Assembly (NCBI RefSeq): GCF_000745265.1
Contig: NZ_JQNN01000001.1
Coordinates: 3,410,001-3,474,000 of the forward strand
Direction: 5' to 3'
Source of the DNA: Massilia sp. 9096
GTDB lineage: Bacteria; Pseudomonadota; Gammaproteobacteria; Burkholderiales; Burkholderiaceae_D
Length of the DNA: 64,000 nt
Shown: positions 15,571 to 25,243 of the stretch, one piece after another
Position numbering within the stretch: the stretch's first letter is position 1
Layout of the letters: each line of letters starts with the position of its first letter
Notes under the pieces: model-generated
What the model was told of the DNA's origin: nothing
Seen by the model: the letters and a program-made list of their open reading frames with translations, nothing else
Database searches by the model: none
Made by a program: the position numbers and the translations under genes

Positions 15571-16527
15571 ATGAAGCTCTATCGGAATGAAATCGGCTGG
15601 GCCGAGCGCCTGGTCGCCACTGCCACACCGTCGGTCACGCTGCGCAGCGCAGTGCCGCCTCACCTGTCGCGGGTGCCGTTCGCGCGCGAGCTGGCCAAGA
15701 TCCGCCTGCGCGCCCTGCTGCACTGGAAGCAGACCCCGGATTGGCTGGCATTGCTCAATTCGCACCCGGCGTTTTCGGAATACCTGCGTAATTACCCCAA
15801 ATTCCTGTACAAGGTCTACCGGCCCTACGTCAGCCATGCCTTGACGCCAGGCCAGCGCCTGGAGACGATCAGCGCGCACTACGCGTTCATGTTCCGGCGC
15901 GGGCTGGGCCAGACGATCGCGCGCGCCAGCCTGGGACCGGTGGTGCTGGCCGAGGTGGCCGGCAAGAGCGGCCTGCCCTACCAGGTCCATCTGCGCACCG
16001 TGAACATGTTCGAACGCGAAGGCGACCTGGCGCTGCAGCTGGTCCAGGACGGCAAGGTGCTGTACACGGTGGCGTTCGCGGTGGCGCCGCGCGACGGCGT
16101 GCCGGCGATCAGCGTCGGGTGCATCCAGGGCGGCAGGACCGAGGATGCGCGCGAGGCGATCCGTACCGCCACCCGCGACCTGCATGGCATTCGCCCCAAG
16201 CAGCTGATGGCCAGCCTGGTGCAGCAGCTCGGCCACGACTATGGCTGTAAACGCATGGTGATGGTCTCGAATCGCAACCGCGTGATCTACAAGGCCTTGC
16301 GGCTCGGCTGCGTGCTGGCCGACTACGACCAGTTGTGGAACGAGCTCGGCGCGCGCAAGCGTGTGGACGGCGACTTCGAACTCGATTGCGTACCCGTGGG
16401 CGCGCCGGACCTGGAGCAGATCGCCTCCAAGAAGCGTTCGGAAGCGAAGAAGCGCTACGAGCTGGTGCGCGCGATGGCGCTGCAGGTGTCGGTCAGCCTG
16501 CGCGCGCGCGAGGCGGCGGCGCCCTGA
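15571..16527 (+). CDS. VirK/YbjX (DUF535) family protein
   Basis: A 318-residue protein of the DUF535 family. Family blocks: RNYPKFLYKVYRPYVS (residues about 74-89), LETISAHYAFMFR (about 97-109), LRTVNMFEREGDLALQLVQDG (abridged; about 148-168), ISVGCIQGG, RDLHGIRPKQLMASLVQQLG and DYDQLWNELGA. No signal peptide. In enterobacteria relatives (VirK, YbjX/SomA) are tied to envelope stress and PhoP control, but the biochemical role is unknown. Its position between LPS genes fits an envelope role. Start ATG 15571 has only a weak ribosome-binding site, so a slightly later start is possible. Confidence 0.85.
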   Translation: MKLYRNEIGWAERLVATATPSVTLRSAVPPHLSRVPFARELAKIRLRALLHWKQTPDWLALLNSHPAFSEYLRNYPKFLYKVYRPYVSHALTPGQRLETISAHYAFMFRRGLGQTIARASLGPVVLAEVAGKSGLPYQVHLRTVNMFEREGDLALQLVQDGKVLYTVAFAVAPRDGVPAISVGCIQGGRTEDAREAIRTATRDLHGIRPKQLMASLVQQLGHDYGCKRMVMVSNRNRVIYKALRLGCVLADYDQLWNELGARKRVDGDFELDCVPVGAPDLEQIASKKRSEAKKRYELVRAMALQVSVSLRAREAAAP

Positions 16528-16538
16528 CGCCGCTCGCT

Positions 16539-16586
16539 GCAGGGACGCCAGTCCCTAGAGAATCCGGTGCAGGTCGCTCGACCTGC
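16539..16586. terminator. Hairpins between convergent genes (virK-like and waaF)
   Basis: Two inverted repeats lie in the 69-bp convergent gap: AGGGAC-GCCA-GTCCCT (16539-16554) and GCAGGTC-GCTC-GACCTGC (16569-16586). Neither has a long T run; they probably work as a weak bidirectional terminator. Confidence 0.45.
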
Positions 16587-16596
16587 GCCCCCCTCC

Positions 16597-17637
16597 TTAC
16601 ACCGCCACCGGCGCCAGGATCGGCGCCAGCTCCGACCACACCCGCTCCACGCTCATCTTGTTCATGCAATCGTGGTGCCCGAGCGGGCACTCGCGCTTGC
16701 GGCAGGGCGAGCATTCCAGGCGCAGCGAGATGGTGCGCGACACCGCCGACAACGGCGGCGCGTAGGTCGGATCGGTCGAGCCGTACAGGCCGATCACCGG
16801 ACGGTTCAACGCCGAGGCGATGTGCAGCAGGCCGGAGTCGTTCGAGACCATGGCGCTGGCCTGCGCGGTCAGCGCGATCGCCTCGTCGAGCGTGGTCTGG
16901 CCGGCCAGGTTGAGCACCGAGCCGGCGGCGGCGGCGGCGTAGGTTTGCACCTGTTCGCAGGTGGCGCGGTCGTTCGGCGAGCCGAGCAGCGCGACCTGCA
17001 CGCCCGGCACCGCCTCGATCACGCGCGCGGCCAGTTCGCCGTAATGCGCGGGCGGCCAGCGCTTGGCGATGCCGAACTCGGCGCCCGGCGCGAACGCGAC
17101 CAGCGGCCGGTCGCGCGCGATCTCCAGGCGGCGGCAGATCGCTTCGGTCTCTTCGCTGGCCACGACCAGCGTCGGCCGCGGCAGGCCGCTCGGCGCGGCC
17201 GGTGCGGGCGCGTCGGCCAGCGCGGCGTAGAACGGCACCATCGAGCGCTGCGGCTCGTCGTGGTGCATCACGTTGATCATCCCGTAGCGCATCTCTCCCT
17301 TGTAGCCGACGCGGTTCGGGATGCCGGCCAGCCACGGGATCAGCGCATACTTGAGCGTATTCGGCAGCACGTAGGCGGCGTCGTAGCCGCGCTGGCGCAG
17401 GCTGCGCGCGGTGCGCAGGCGTTCGCCCAGCTGCAGCGCGCGGTGGCGGAACGGGGTCACCATGATGTGGTCGGCCTCGCGGATGCGGCGCCATACCGGC
17501 ACCACCTGCGGCGGCGCCAGCACCTCGATGGCGAGTTCCGGGTGGGCCTGCTTGAGCAGGCGCAGCAGGGGCTGGGCCATGACGGCGTCGCCGATCCAGT
17601 TCGGCGAAATCACGAGGGCGCGCGGCTGGTTGCTCAT
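16597..17637 (-). CDS. waaF: Lipopolysaccharide heptosyltransferase II
   Basis: A 346-residue GT9 enzyme that adds the second L-glycero-D-manno-heptose to the LPS inner core on the cytoplasmic face of the inner membrane. Visible: N-terminal ALVISPNWIGDAVMAQPLLR (residues about 7-26, with the GDAVMAQP motif), FAPGAEFGIAKRWP (about 181-194) and NDSGLLHIASALNRPVIGLYGSTDP (abridged; about 265-289). A Cys-rich stretch CSPCRKRECPLGHHDC (about 308-323) is typical of WaaF. The start overlaps the msbA stop by 4 bp, so it is co-transcribed behind msbA. Confidence 0.93.
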   Translation of the reverse strand: MSNQPRALVISPNWIGDAVMAQPLLRLLKQAHPELAIEVLAPPQVVPVWRRIREADHIMVTPFRHRALQLGERLRTARSLRQRGYDAAYVLPNTLKYALIPWLAGIPNRVGYKGEMRYGMINVMHHDEPQRSMVPFYAALADAPAPAAPSGLPRPTLVVASEETEAICRRLEIARDRPLVAFAPGAEFGIAKRWPPAHYGELAARVIEAVPGVQVALLGSPNDRATCEQVQTYAAAAAGSVLNLAGQTTLDEAIALTAQASAMVSNDSGLLHIASALNRPVIGLYGSTDPTYAPPLSAVSRTISLRLECSPCRKRECPLGHHDCMNKMSVERVWSELAPILAPVAV

Positions 17638-19379
17638 TGCATTTCCACCGCGTTGGCAAACTGCAGCCGGTACAGGTTGGCGTACATGCCTCCCTTGGCC
17701 AGCAGTTCGTCGTGGGTACCCTGCTCGACGATGCGGCCGTGCTCCATCACGACGATCAGGTCGGCGCCTTCGATGGTCGACAGGCGGTGCGCGATCACGA
17801 AGGTAGTGCGGCCGGCCATCAGCGTATCGAGGGCGGCCTGGACCGCGCGCTCGGATTCGTTGTCGAGCGCCGAGGTGGCTTCGTCGAGGATCAGGATCGG
17901 CGCGTCCTTGTAGATCGCGCGCGCGATCGCCACGCGCTGGCGCTGGCCGCCCGACAGGCGCAGGCCGTTCTCGCCGATCAGGGTGTCGACGCCGTCCGGC
18001 AGGCGCGCCACCACGTCGTCCAGGTGAGCGGCGCGGATCGCCGAGCGCAGGCGCGCATCGTCGATGTGTTCGACGCCGTAGGCGATGTTGGCGCGCAGCG
18101 TGTCGTCGAACAGCACCACGTTCTGGCTGACCAGGGCCAGCTGGGCGCGCAGCGATGCCATCCTGATGTCCTGGTAAGGCACGCCGTCGAGCAGGATGCG
18201 GCCCGATTCCGGCTCGTAAAAGCGCGTGGCCAGGTTCACGAAGGTCGACTTGCCGCCGCCCGACATGCCGACCAGGGCCACGGTCTGGCCCGGCCGCGCT
18301 TCGAGCGACACATGGTCGAGTGCCAGCGCGTGGGCGTTCGGGTAGCGGAACGAGACGTTCTCGAACGTCACGCGCCCCTGCGCGCGCGCGAGCGTGCGCG
18401 TGCCCGGGTCGGGCTCGGCCGGGGCGTCGATCAGTTCGAACACGGTCTCGGCGGCGGCGATGCCGCGCTGCATCGGGCCGTTGACTTCGGCCAGCGCCTT
18501 GAGCGGCGTGAGCAGCAGCAGCATCTGGGTAACGAAGCGGAAGAATTCGCCCGAGGTCATGCCGGCCTTGAGGGCCAGCAGGATCACGACCGACAGCGCC
18601 AGCGACGTGGCGATCTGGGTCACCGGCGTGGTTGCGGCAAAGGCCACCGTCATGCGTTGCGAAAAGCCGCGCAGGGCTTCGCTGCGCTGGAAGAAGCGGC
18701 GGCTTTCGTGGCGCTCGCCGGAGAACACGCGGATCACCTGGTGGCCGCGGGTGGCTTCCTCGACCACCTGGGTCATCTCGGCGGTGACGCGCTGGTTCTC
18801 GCGGTTCAGGTGGCGCAGGCGCTTGCTGGTGGTGCGCGTGATGACGGCCGTCAGCGGCACGACCACCAGGGCCACCGCGGTCAGCAACCAGTTCTGCCAC
18901 AGCAGCGCGGCGACCAGGCCGATCACGGTCAGGGTGTCGCGCACGGCGGAGACGAACACCGAGTTGACCATGTCGACCACCTGGCGCACGTCGCCCACCA
19001 CGGTATTGATGATCTTGCCGGTCGATTCTTCATGGAAGCGCCCCACCGGCAGGCGCAGCAGGCGGTCGAACATCTGGGCGCGCATGTCGTTGGTCACCCG
19101 GCTGATGATCCAGTTGTTGTAATACGCGGTGCCGAAGGTGCCGATGCCGCGGATCAGGAACAGCGACACCAGGCCGACCGGGATGTACCACAGCGGAAAG
19201 CCGGGCGGCTGCTTGAAGCCCTCGTCCGTCAGCACCTGCAGGCCCCAGGCCAGCAGCGGCTGGGTGACCGCGGTCAACGCCATCGCGAGCAGCGACAGGA
19301 AAGCGCGCCCGCGATACGGTTTGACCAGGGCCCAGAGGCGCTTGATGATGACACTGTTATCCAATTTTCTCTTTCGCAT
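17634..19379 (-). CDS. msbA: Lipid A/LPS flippase ABC transporter MsbA
   Basis: A 581-residue half-transporter that flips lipid A-core across the inner membrane. Residues about 1-320 hold six transmembrane helices. The ATPase has Walker A VGMSGGGKST near residue 372, signature LSGGQRQRVAIARA near 477 and Walker B ILILDEATSALD with an HRLST switch. Length matches the family (about 580). The gene overlaps the O-antigen ligase gene upstream by 23 bp and waaF downstream by 4 bp, giving an LPS export and assembly operon. Confidence 0.95.
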   Translation of the reverse strand: MRKRKLDNSVIIKRLWALVKPYRGRAFLSLLAMALTAVTQPLLAWGLQVLTDEGFKQPPGFPLWYIPVGLVSLFLIRGIGTFGTAYYNNWIISRVTNDMRAQMFDRLLRLPVGRFHEESTGKIINTVVGDVRQVVDMVNSVFVSAVRDTLTVIGLVAALLWQNWLLTAVALVVVPLTAVITRTTSKRLRHLNRENQRVTAEMTQVVEEATRGHQVIRVFSGERHESRRFFQRSEALRGFSQRMTVAFAATTPVTQIATSLALSVVILLALKAGMTSGEFFRFVTQMLLLLTPLKALAEVNGPMQRGIAAAETVFELIDAPAEPDPGTRTLARAQGRVTFENVSFRYPNAHALALDHVSLEARPGQTVALVGMSGGGKSTFVNLATRFYEPESGRILLDGVPYQDIRMASLRAQLALVSQNVVLFDDTLRANIAYGVEHIDDARLRSAIRAAHLDDVVARLPDGVDTLIGENGLRLSGGQRQRVAIARAIYKDAPILILDEATSALDNESERAVQAALDTLMAGRTTFVIAHRLSTIEGADLIVVMEHGRIVEQGTHDELLAKGGMYANLYRLQFANAVEMQ

Positions 19380-20598
19380 TCAGGCAGAAGCCCATGAGCA
19401 TGAACACCATGAGCGCGTAAAACAGACTGCCCGTGACAGACCAGAAGATCACCTCGGTCAAGCCGAAGCCCGCATAACCGAGTACGACCAATGCGCCGGC
19501 CAGCGCTACGGTAAATTGCGGTGAGCGTGCACCGGCTTTGAGCTGGCGCACGAAAAACACCAAGGGTGTGAACAGGATAGCGCCCCAGATCAGGAAACCG
19601 ACAATGCCGCCGGTTGCCAGTTGCTGCAATCCGTCATTATGCAGGTGTGGGAGCGTCAATACCATAGGGTCGAGATGGCCTTGTTGCGCATATTGGTGTA
19701 AACGCGCCCAGCAGGCAGCGAAATCCATACCAAACAGGGGATGTTCGCTGATCAGCATCAGCGCCCCTTTCCAAAGCTCCAGCCGGGTACCGACGTTCGT
19801 GAAAACCGGGCCGCCCGTATACCAGGTCCGTGCTTCGTCCATCCCCTGAATGAAGCGTGCCTGTACGCCAAGCGCCGGGACGAACCACGTGGCTGCCAGC
19901 AGTCCGACACCGGCGAGCAGCAAACCGCGCGCACGACGGCTGTCTAGGGCGCCGGTGTGGCGAATTAGTAACGGCAAGACCAGCAAGAGCGCCGCCCAGC
20001 CGCCACGACTGCCGGTCAGCACCGATGCTGCCAGCCCAGCCAGCGCCCCCGCCGCCGCCCACAGCGACTGGAGCGGCTTCTGGCGCAAGTCGATCGCGGC
20101 CGCCAGCGACAGCAGACCCAGCAGCAGAGCCAGGTCGCCGAAGGTAATGGCGTTGATCAGGCCGCCCGGGCGTTCGAGGTGCAAGCCGAAACGCTGCCAG
20201 GCAATGAATGGCAGCCCGACCAGCGCCCCGCCGCTCACGCCCCACCACAGCGCTCGACGCGGCGCATTCGCTCCCAGCACCACGAGCAAGGCGCTGCATG
20301 CGAAAAACATGCGCGCCGGCTTTTCCACCGAACTCATGGGAGCTCCCCGCACCAGCTTGCACGCCAGCACGTACAGGAAATGCAAGAGAAAGGCTAGCAC
20401 GACCCACCGTACCTGCGGCCAGTAGCGCACGAGCGCATTGCGACACGGTTTGAACAGAATCAAGCTGCTTATCAGGATCAGGAAACTAACGATGCTGACG
20501 CCGGATCGAGTAACAAGGCTTACAAAAGGTAACAGAAAAGCCAGGGCGCCTATCCATAGCGATGCCGGCCCCCTCTTCTGCGTCGAATTACTGTTCAT
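19357..20598 (-). CDS. O-antigen ligase-like polytopic membrane protein (WaaL/Wzy_C family)
   Basis: A 413-residue inner-membrane protein with about ten to twelve hydrophobic segments. It carries the Wzy_C family landmarks GSRGGWAALLL (about residue 199) and, in a large periplasmic loop, LPHLHNDGLQQLATGG (about 316-331) with the His used in ligation. It probably joins O-polysaccharide from undecaprenyl pyrophosphate to lipid A-core in the periplasm. Context (msbA, waaF, and an ABC-type O-antigen locus nearby) favours WaaL over a Wzy polymerase. First gene of the operon; divergent from a GT2. Confidence 0.87.
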   Translation of the reverse strand: MNSNSTQKRGPASLWIGALAFLLPFVSLVTRSGVSIVSFLILISSLILFKPCRNALVRYWPQVRWVVLAFLLHFLYVLACKLVRGAPMSSVEKPARMFFACSALLVVLGANAPRRALWWGVSGGALVGLPFIAWQRFGLHLERPGGLINAITFGDLALLLGLLSLAAAIDLRQKPLQSLWAAAGALAGLAASVLTGSRGGWAALLLVLPLLIRHTGALDSRRARGLLLAGVGLLAATWFVPALGVQARFIQGMDEARTWYTGGPVFTNVGTRLELWKGALMLISEHPLFGMDFAACWARLHQYAQQGHLDPMVLTLPHLHNDGLQQLATGGIVGFLIWGAILFTPLVFFVRQLKAGARSPQFTVALAGALVVLGYAGFGLTEVIFWSVTGSLFYALMVFMLMGFCLNAKEKIG

Positions 20599-20652
20599 CT
20601 ATATTCTTGTGGGATACTCTTGCCCTTGATACAGCAGTGTACATCGGACCTT

Positions 20653-21480
20653 ATGCGGCAGGCACAAACAATCTCGGTCGTGATCACCACCTACAACCGG
20701 CCGGAGGCGCTGGAAGCGGTGGTGCGGGCATGCTTCATGCAGAACGACAAGAATTTTGAAATCATTATCGCTGATGATGGCTCGACTGCCAACACGCAAG
20801 CCTGCGTGGAACGGCTGGGCGCCACAGCACCGATGCCGCTACGCCACGTCTGGCAACCCGACCAGGGTTTCCGGGCTGCGATGGCGCGCAATCGCGGCAC
20901 ATTGGCGGCGCGCGGCGAGTACATCGTGTTCCTGGACGGCGATTGCATCCCCCAGCGCGACTTCATCGCCCGTCACCGCGCCTTAGCGCAGCCCGGGTGC
21001 CTGGTCTCGGGCAGCCGCATCCTGATGAGCGAAGGCCTGACGCGGCGTGTGTTGGAAGAAAACATCGATATCGCCGGCGCCGCGCCGGCGGCAAAGCTGC
21101 GCTGGCGCCTGGCTGGCGACTTGAACAAGACCCTGCAGCCGCTCGGCCTGCGCTGGCCCGACCTGGGCCGCACCAGGCGCACCTTCAGCTGGCGGCGCAT
21201 CAAGAGCTGCAACCTGGGCGTGTGGCGCAGCGACCTGGAGCGCGTGAACGGTTTCGACGAGAGCTTCGTCGGCTGGGGCTACGAAGATTCGGACCTGGTG
21301 CTGCGCCTGTTCCACGCCGGCGTGGCGCGCAAGGACGGCGCATTCGCCACCGAAGTCTTTCATCTGTGGCATCGCGAAGCCCAGCGCGACCAGGAGACCA
21401 GTAACCGCGCGGTGGTGCTGGAGCGGGCCGAGAGCAAGATCACGCAGGCCGCGGTCGGCCTGCGCGAGCACGCCGCTTAA
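20653..21480 (+). CDS. Glycosyltransferase family 2 (LPS core type)
   Basis: A 275-residue GT-A enzyme. Motifs: ISVVITTYNRPEAL (first strand), ADDGST, GFRAAMARNRG, the metal-binding DGD in VFLDGDCIP (about residue 95) and the acceptor-side GWGYEDSDL (about 208). The RPDQGFRAAMARN style is typical of WaaE/KdtX-like core transferases and chondroitin-synthase-like N-domains. It probably adds a hexose to the LPS core. An in-frame TTG at 20620 would lengthen it by 11 residues; ATG 20653 is preferred. Its TAA shares TTAA with the stop of dnaE on the other strand. Confidence 0.85.
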   Translation: MRQAQTISVVITTYNRPEALEAVVRACFMQNDKNFEIIIADDGSTANTQACVERLGATAPMPLRHVWQPDQGFRAAMARNRGTLAARGEYIVFLDGDCIPQRDFIARHRALAQPGCLVSGSRILMSEGLTRRVLEENIDIAGAAPAAKLRWRLAGDLNKTLQPLGLRWPDLGRTRRTFSWRRIKSCNLGVWRSDLERVNGFDESFVGWGYEDSDLVLRLFHAGVARKDGAFATEVFHLWHREAQRDQETSNRAVVLERAESKITQAAVGLREHAA

Positions 21481-24400
21481 TACTCGACCGCCACCTCTTT
21501 CGCCCCCAGCTGCAGCTCGAGCGCGTGCTTGAGCTCGTCGGATGGGGCCACGCGCCAGCCATCGCCCAGCTGCATGATGCAGGGGATGCCTTGCGGCGCG
21601 ATGCGCAGGCTGACCGGCAGGCCGTCGTGCTGGCGATACGGCTGCAGGATCTCGGCCAGCTTGGCCGTGTTGGCGGTGCAAGCCAGGTCCATCTCCAGCT
21701 TGTGGCCGTACTGCACGCGCGCGGCGGCGATGTCGAACACCTTTTCGGCCGTGATGCGCAGGCCGCCGTTGAAGCGGTCTTCCGACACCTTGCCGACCAC
21801 GAGTAAAAATTCGTCTTCGCGGAAGAAGTTCTTGTTCTGCTCGAGCAGCTCGTTGTAGATCGTGACCTCGACCACGCCGGTCTTGTCGTCCAGCGAGACG
21901 ATCAGGATCTTGCCGCGCTGGGTCATCTGGGTGCGCACGCCGGTGATCACGCCGCACAGCATGCGCGGGTCGCGCGACGGTTCCAGGTCCTTCAGCTTGG
22001 TCTTGGCGAAGCGCCGCACCTCGCCCGCATACGAGTCGAACATGTGGCCCGACAGGTAGAAGCCGAGCGCCAGCTTTTCTTCTTTCAGCTTCTCGCGGTC
22101 GGTCCAGGGCGTGGCCTTGAGGTATTCCGGCGGCGCCACCAGGTCGGCGTCATCGCCGCCGAACAGGCTGACCTGGTTGGCCGCGGCCGCGGCCTGGCCG
22201 GCCGCTTCCATCGCGAAGCCCACCGAAGCCAGCAGCACCGCGCGGTCGACGCCGAAGCAATCCATGGCGCCGGCGCGGATCAAGGATTCGATCGTGCGGC
22301 GGTTGATCTGCTTGCGGTCGACCCGCAGGCAGAAGTCGAACAGGTCCTTGAACTTGCCGCCCTTGTCGCCTTTTGATTCGCGCGCGGCGATGATCGCCTC
22401 GATCGCGCCCTGGCCGGCGCCCTTGACGCCGCCCAGGCCGTAGCGGATGTTGCTGACCTGCTTGCCGGTGACGGAGCGTGGCGGGCCTTCCGGCGTGAAG
22501 CGGAACTGCGATTCGTTGACGTCCGGCGGCAGGATGGTCAGCTTGCAGACGTCGATCGAATCCTCGACCAGGATCTTGATCTTGTCCGTGTCTTCCATCG
22601 CCAGCGACATGTTGGCGGCCATGAACGCGGCGGTGTGGTGCACCTTCAGATACGCGGTATGGTACGACAGCAGCGCGTAGGCGGCGGCGTGCGACTTGTT
22701 GAAGCCGTAGCCCGCGAACTTCTCCATCAAGTCGAAGATCTCGTCGGCTTTTTCGGTCGACAGGCCGTCCTTGGCGGCGCCGGCGCGGAAGATCGCGCGG
22801 TGCTCGGCCATTTCCTCGGCCTTCTTCTTGCCCATCGCACGGCGCAGCATGTCGGCGCCGCCCAGCGAATAGCCGCCGACGATCTGCGCCATCTGCATCA
22901 CCTGCTCCTGGTAGACCATGATGCCGTAGGTCTCGGACAGGATGCTTTCGGTGCGCGGGTCCGGGTAGTCGAACTTCTCGCCGTGCTTGCGCTTGCAGAA
23001 GTCGGGGATCAGGTCCATCGGGCCCGGACGGTACAGCGCCACCAGCGCGATGATGTCCTCGAAACGGTCGGGACGCGCATCCTTGAGCATGCCCTGCATG
23101 CCGCGCGACTCCAGCTGGAACACGGCGACGGTTTTCGCTTCCGTCAGCAGCTTGTACGAAGGCCGGTCGGTCAGCGGCAGCGATTCGAGGTTGAAGCCGG
23201 CGTCTTGCGGATCCAGCGCCCGGATGTAGTTGACCGCGCGGTCGAGGATGGTCAGCGTGGTCAGGCCCAGGAAGTCGAACTTGACCAGGCCGGCCGCTTC
23301 CACGTCGTCCTTGTCGTACTGCGAGACCACGCCGGCGTCGCCGCCCTGGGTGTACAGCGGGCAGAAGTCGGTCAGCTTGCCCGGCGCGATCAGCACGCCG
23401 CCGGCGTGCATGCCGATGTTACGGGTGATGCCCTCGACCTGCTGGGCCAGGTCGAGCAGCTGCCGGACCTCTTCCTCGTTTTCCAGCCGTTCCTTGAGCA
23501 GCGGTTCTTCCTCGATCGCCTCGGCGATCGAGACCGGTTTGCCCGGCTTGAACGGGATCAGCTTGGAGATGCCGTCGCAGAAGGTGTAGCCGAAGTCCAT
23601 TACGCGGCCGACGTCGCGGATCGCGCCCTTCGCGGCCATGGTGCCGAAGGTGGCGATCTGCGAGACCGCGTCGCGGCCGTACAGGTCCTTCACGTGCTGG
23701 ATGACCAGCTCGCGCTTTTCCTGGCAGAAGTCGATGTCGAAGTCGGGCATCGAGACGCGTTCCGGGTTCAGGAAGCGCTCGAACAGCAGGTTGTATTTCA
23801 GCGGATCGAGGTCGGTGATCTTCAGCGCGTAGGCGACCAGCGAGCCCGCGCCCGAACCACGGCCCGGGCCGATCGGCACGCCGTTGTTCTTGCCCCACTG
23901 GATGAACTCCGCCACGATCAGGAAGTAGCCCGGGAACTTCATCTTGATGATGGTGTTGTTCTCGAACTCCAGGCGCGCCTCGTAGCGCGGGCGCTCCTTC
24001 TCGCGCACCTCCAGATCCGGGTACAGCTGGAGCAGGCGCTCTTCCAGGCCTCTTTTCGTCTCGGCGACCAGGTATTCGTCGATGGTCATGCCCGGGGTCG
24101 GGAAGTTCGGCAGCTGCGGCTTGCCCAGCGTGAGCGTGACGTTGCAGCGCTTGGCGATTTCGACCGAGTTGGCGAGCGCGCCCGGCAAGTCCTTGAACAG
24201 CTCCGCCATCTCGGCCTGGGACTTGAAGCACATGTCCTCGTTGAAGCGGCGCACGCGCTTGGCGTTGGCCAGCATCTCGCCCTCGGCGATACAGACGCGC
24301 GCCTCGTGGGCGATGAATTCTTCCTTCTTGATGAACTGGACCGGGTGGGTGGCGACCACCGGCAGCCCCAGGGTCGATGCCAGCGCCACCGAATGGCGCA

Positions 24401-24983
24401 CCTGCTGCTCCTGGTTGGACTGGCCGGCGCGCTGGATCTCGACGTAGAAGTGGCCCGGGAAGATCTGCGCCCAGCGTTGTGCGCAGGCCTCGGCCTTGGC
24501 CAGGTCGCCGTTGTCGATGGCCTGGCCGACGTCGCCGAACTGGGCGCCCGACAGCACGATCAGCGCGTTCGACTGCGGCACGTCCGGCTCCAGCGTCGAC
24601 ACGGACGTGGCCAGCGCTTCCAGCCACTCGACGCGGATCTCGGCCCGGCCTTTGTACTGGTTGGTGAGCCAGGCCTTGGACAGCAGCTCGCAGATCTGCA
24701 GGTAGCCGGTCTTGTTCTTGGCCAGGATCAGGAGGCGGAACGGCTTGTCGCGGTTCTCGTCGTTGGTGATCCAGGCGTCGACCCCGACGATCGGCTTGAC
24801 CCCTTTCCCGCGCGCGGCCTTGTAGAAGCGGACCAGGGCGAAGGCGTTGGCCAGGTCGGTCACCGCCAGCGCCGGCTGGCCGTCCTTGACGGCGGCCGCG
24901 ACCAGGTCGTCGATGCGGACCAGGCCGTCGACGATCGAGTATTCCGAATGGACGCGCAGGTGGGTAAAAGTCGGAGAAGTCAT
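21477..24983 (-). CDS. dnaE: DNA polymerase III alpha subunit
   Basis: The 1168-residue replicative polymerase (E. coli DnaE is 1160). N-terminal PHP domain (FTHLRVHSEYSIVDGL and onward), polymerase palm with catalytic Asp residues in MPDFDIDFCQEKRE (about 410-423), GPGRGSGAGSLVAYAL, the AMGKKKAEEM finger block, HhH region, and OB-fold plus C-terminal domain. A housekeeping gene inside the glycan region; it separates the LPS-core genes from the O-polysaccharide genes. It converges on the GT2 with overlapping stops. Confidence 0.97.
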   Translation of the reverse strand: MTSPTFTHLRVHSEYSIVDGLVRIDDLVAAAVKDGQPALAVTDLANAFALVRFYKAARGKGVKPIVGVDAWITNDENRDKPFRLLILAKNKTGYLQICELLSKAWLTNQYKGRAEIRVEWLEALATSVSTLEPDVPQSNALIVLSGAQFGDVGQAIDNGDLAKAEACAQRWAQIFPGHFYVEIQRAGQSNQEQQVRHSVALASTLGLPVVATHPVQFIKKEEFIAHEARVCIAEGEMLANAKRVRRFNEDMCFKSQAEMAELFKDLPGALANSVEIAKRCNVTLTLGKPQLPNFPTPGMTIDEYLVAETKRGLEERLLQLYPDLEVREKERPRYEARLEFENNTIIKMKFPGYFLIVAEFIQWGKNNGVPIGPGRGSGAGSLVAYALKITDLDPLKYNLLFERFLNPERVSMPDFDIDFCQEKRELVIQHVKDLYGRDAVSQIATFGTMAAKGAIRDVGRVMDFGYTFCDGISKLIPFKPGKPVSIAEAIEEEPLLKERLENEEEVRQLLDLAQQVEGITRNIGMHAGGVLIAPGKLTDFCPLYTQGGDAGVVSQYDKDDVEAAGLVKFDFLGLTTLTILDRAVNYIRALDPQDAGFNLESLPLTDRPSYKLLTEAKTVAVFQLESRGMQGMLKDARPDRFEDIIALVALYRPGPMDLIPDFCKRKHGEKFDYPDPRTESILSETYGIMVYQEQVMQMAQIVGGYSLGGADMLRRAMGKKKAEEMAEHRAIFRAGAAKDGLSTEKADEIFDLMEKFAGYGFNKSHAAAYALLSYHTAYLKVHHTAAFMAANMSLAMEDTDKIKILVEDSIDVCKLTILPPDVNESQFRFTPEGPPRSVTGKQVSNIRYGLGGVKGAGQGAIEAIIAARESKGDKGGKFKDLFDFCLRVDRKQINRRTIESLIRAGAMDCFGVDRAVLLASVGFAMEAAGQAAAAANQVSLFGGDDADLVAPPEYLKATPWTDREKLKEEKLALGFYLSGHMFDSYAGEVRRFAKTKLKDLEPSRDPRMLCGVITGVRTQMTQRGKILIVSLDDKTGVVEVTIYNELLEQNKNFFREDEFLLVVGKVSEDRFNGGLRITAEKVFDIAAARVQYGHKLEMDLACTANTAKLAEILQPYRQHDGLPVSLRIAPQGIPCIMQLGDGWRVAPSDELKHALELQLGAKEVAVEY

Positions 24984-25243
24984 CTCTGCATTTTACCGCG
25001 AGCGCGCCCGGCACGGGGATTGCCGGACTGCATCCCGGACGGCGGCGTGGCGCATTTACCAATCAAAACAACGGCGCTTGACGACTCGCTTCGACTTGTT
25101 TTATGAGACAAGCCCGGCGGCGGCGGCTTTGCGGCCTCCGCCGTGTCTTATAATAGCGCCCATCCGTTTCAAGCGCCCTGCCCTGCTTCTCCGATGACGA
25201 TCCGTTCACCGCGCGCGCCACGTCACGCCGCGCGCCCAATCCG
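24984..25243. promoter_or_regulatory. Divergent promoter region between dnaE and the first large glycosyltransferase
   Basis: A 260-bp gap with a perfect TATAAT at 25149-25154 on the plus strand, about 90 bp before the glycosyltransferase start. No good -35 is found at 16-18 bp. The same string TATAATAGCG recurs just before trhO (27507). Confidence 0.4.

Noticed and set aside
22635..25106. An 823-codon open frame antisense to dnaE
   Set aside because: High-GC antisense frames are common; dnaE on the other strand is unmistakable and the antisense translation is His/Arg/Gln-rich with no domains.
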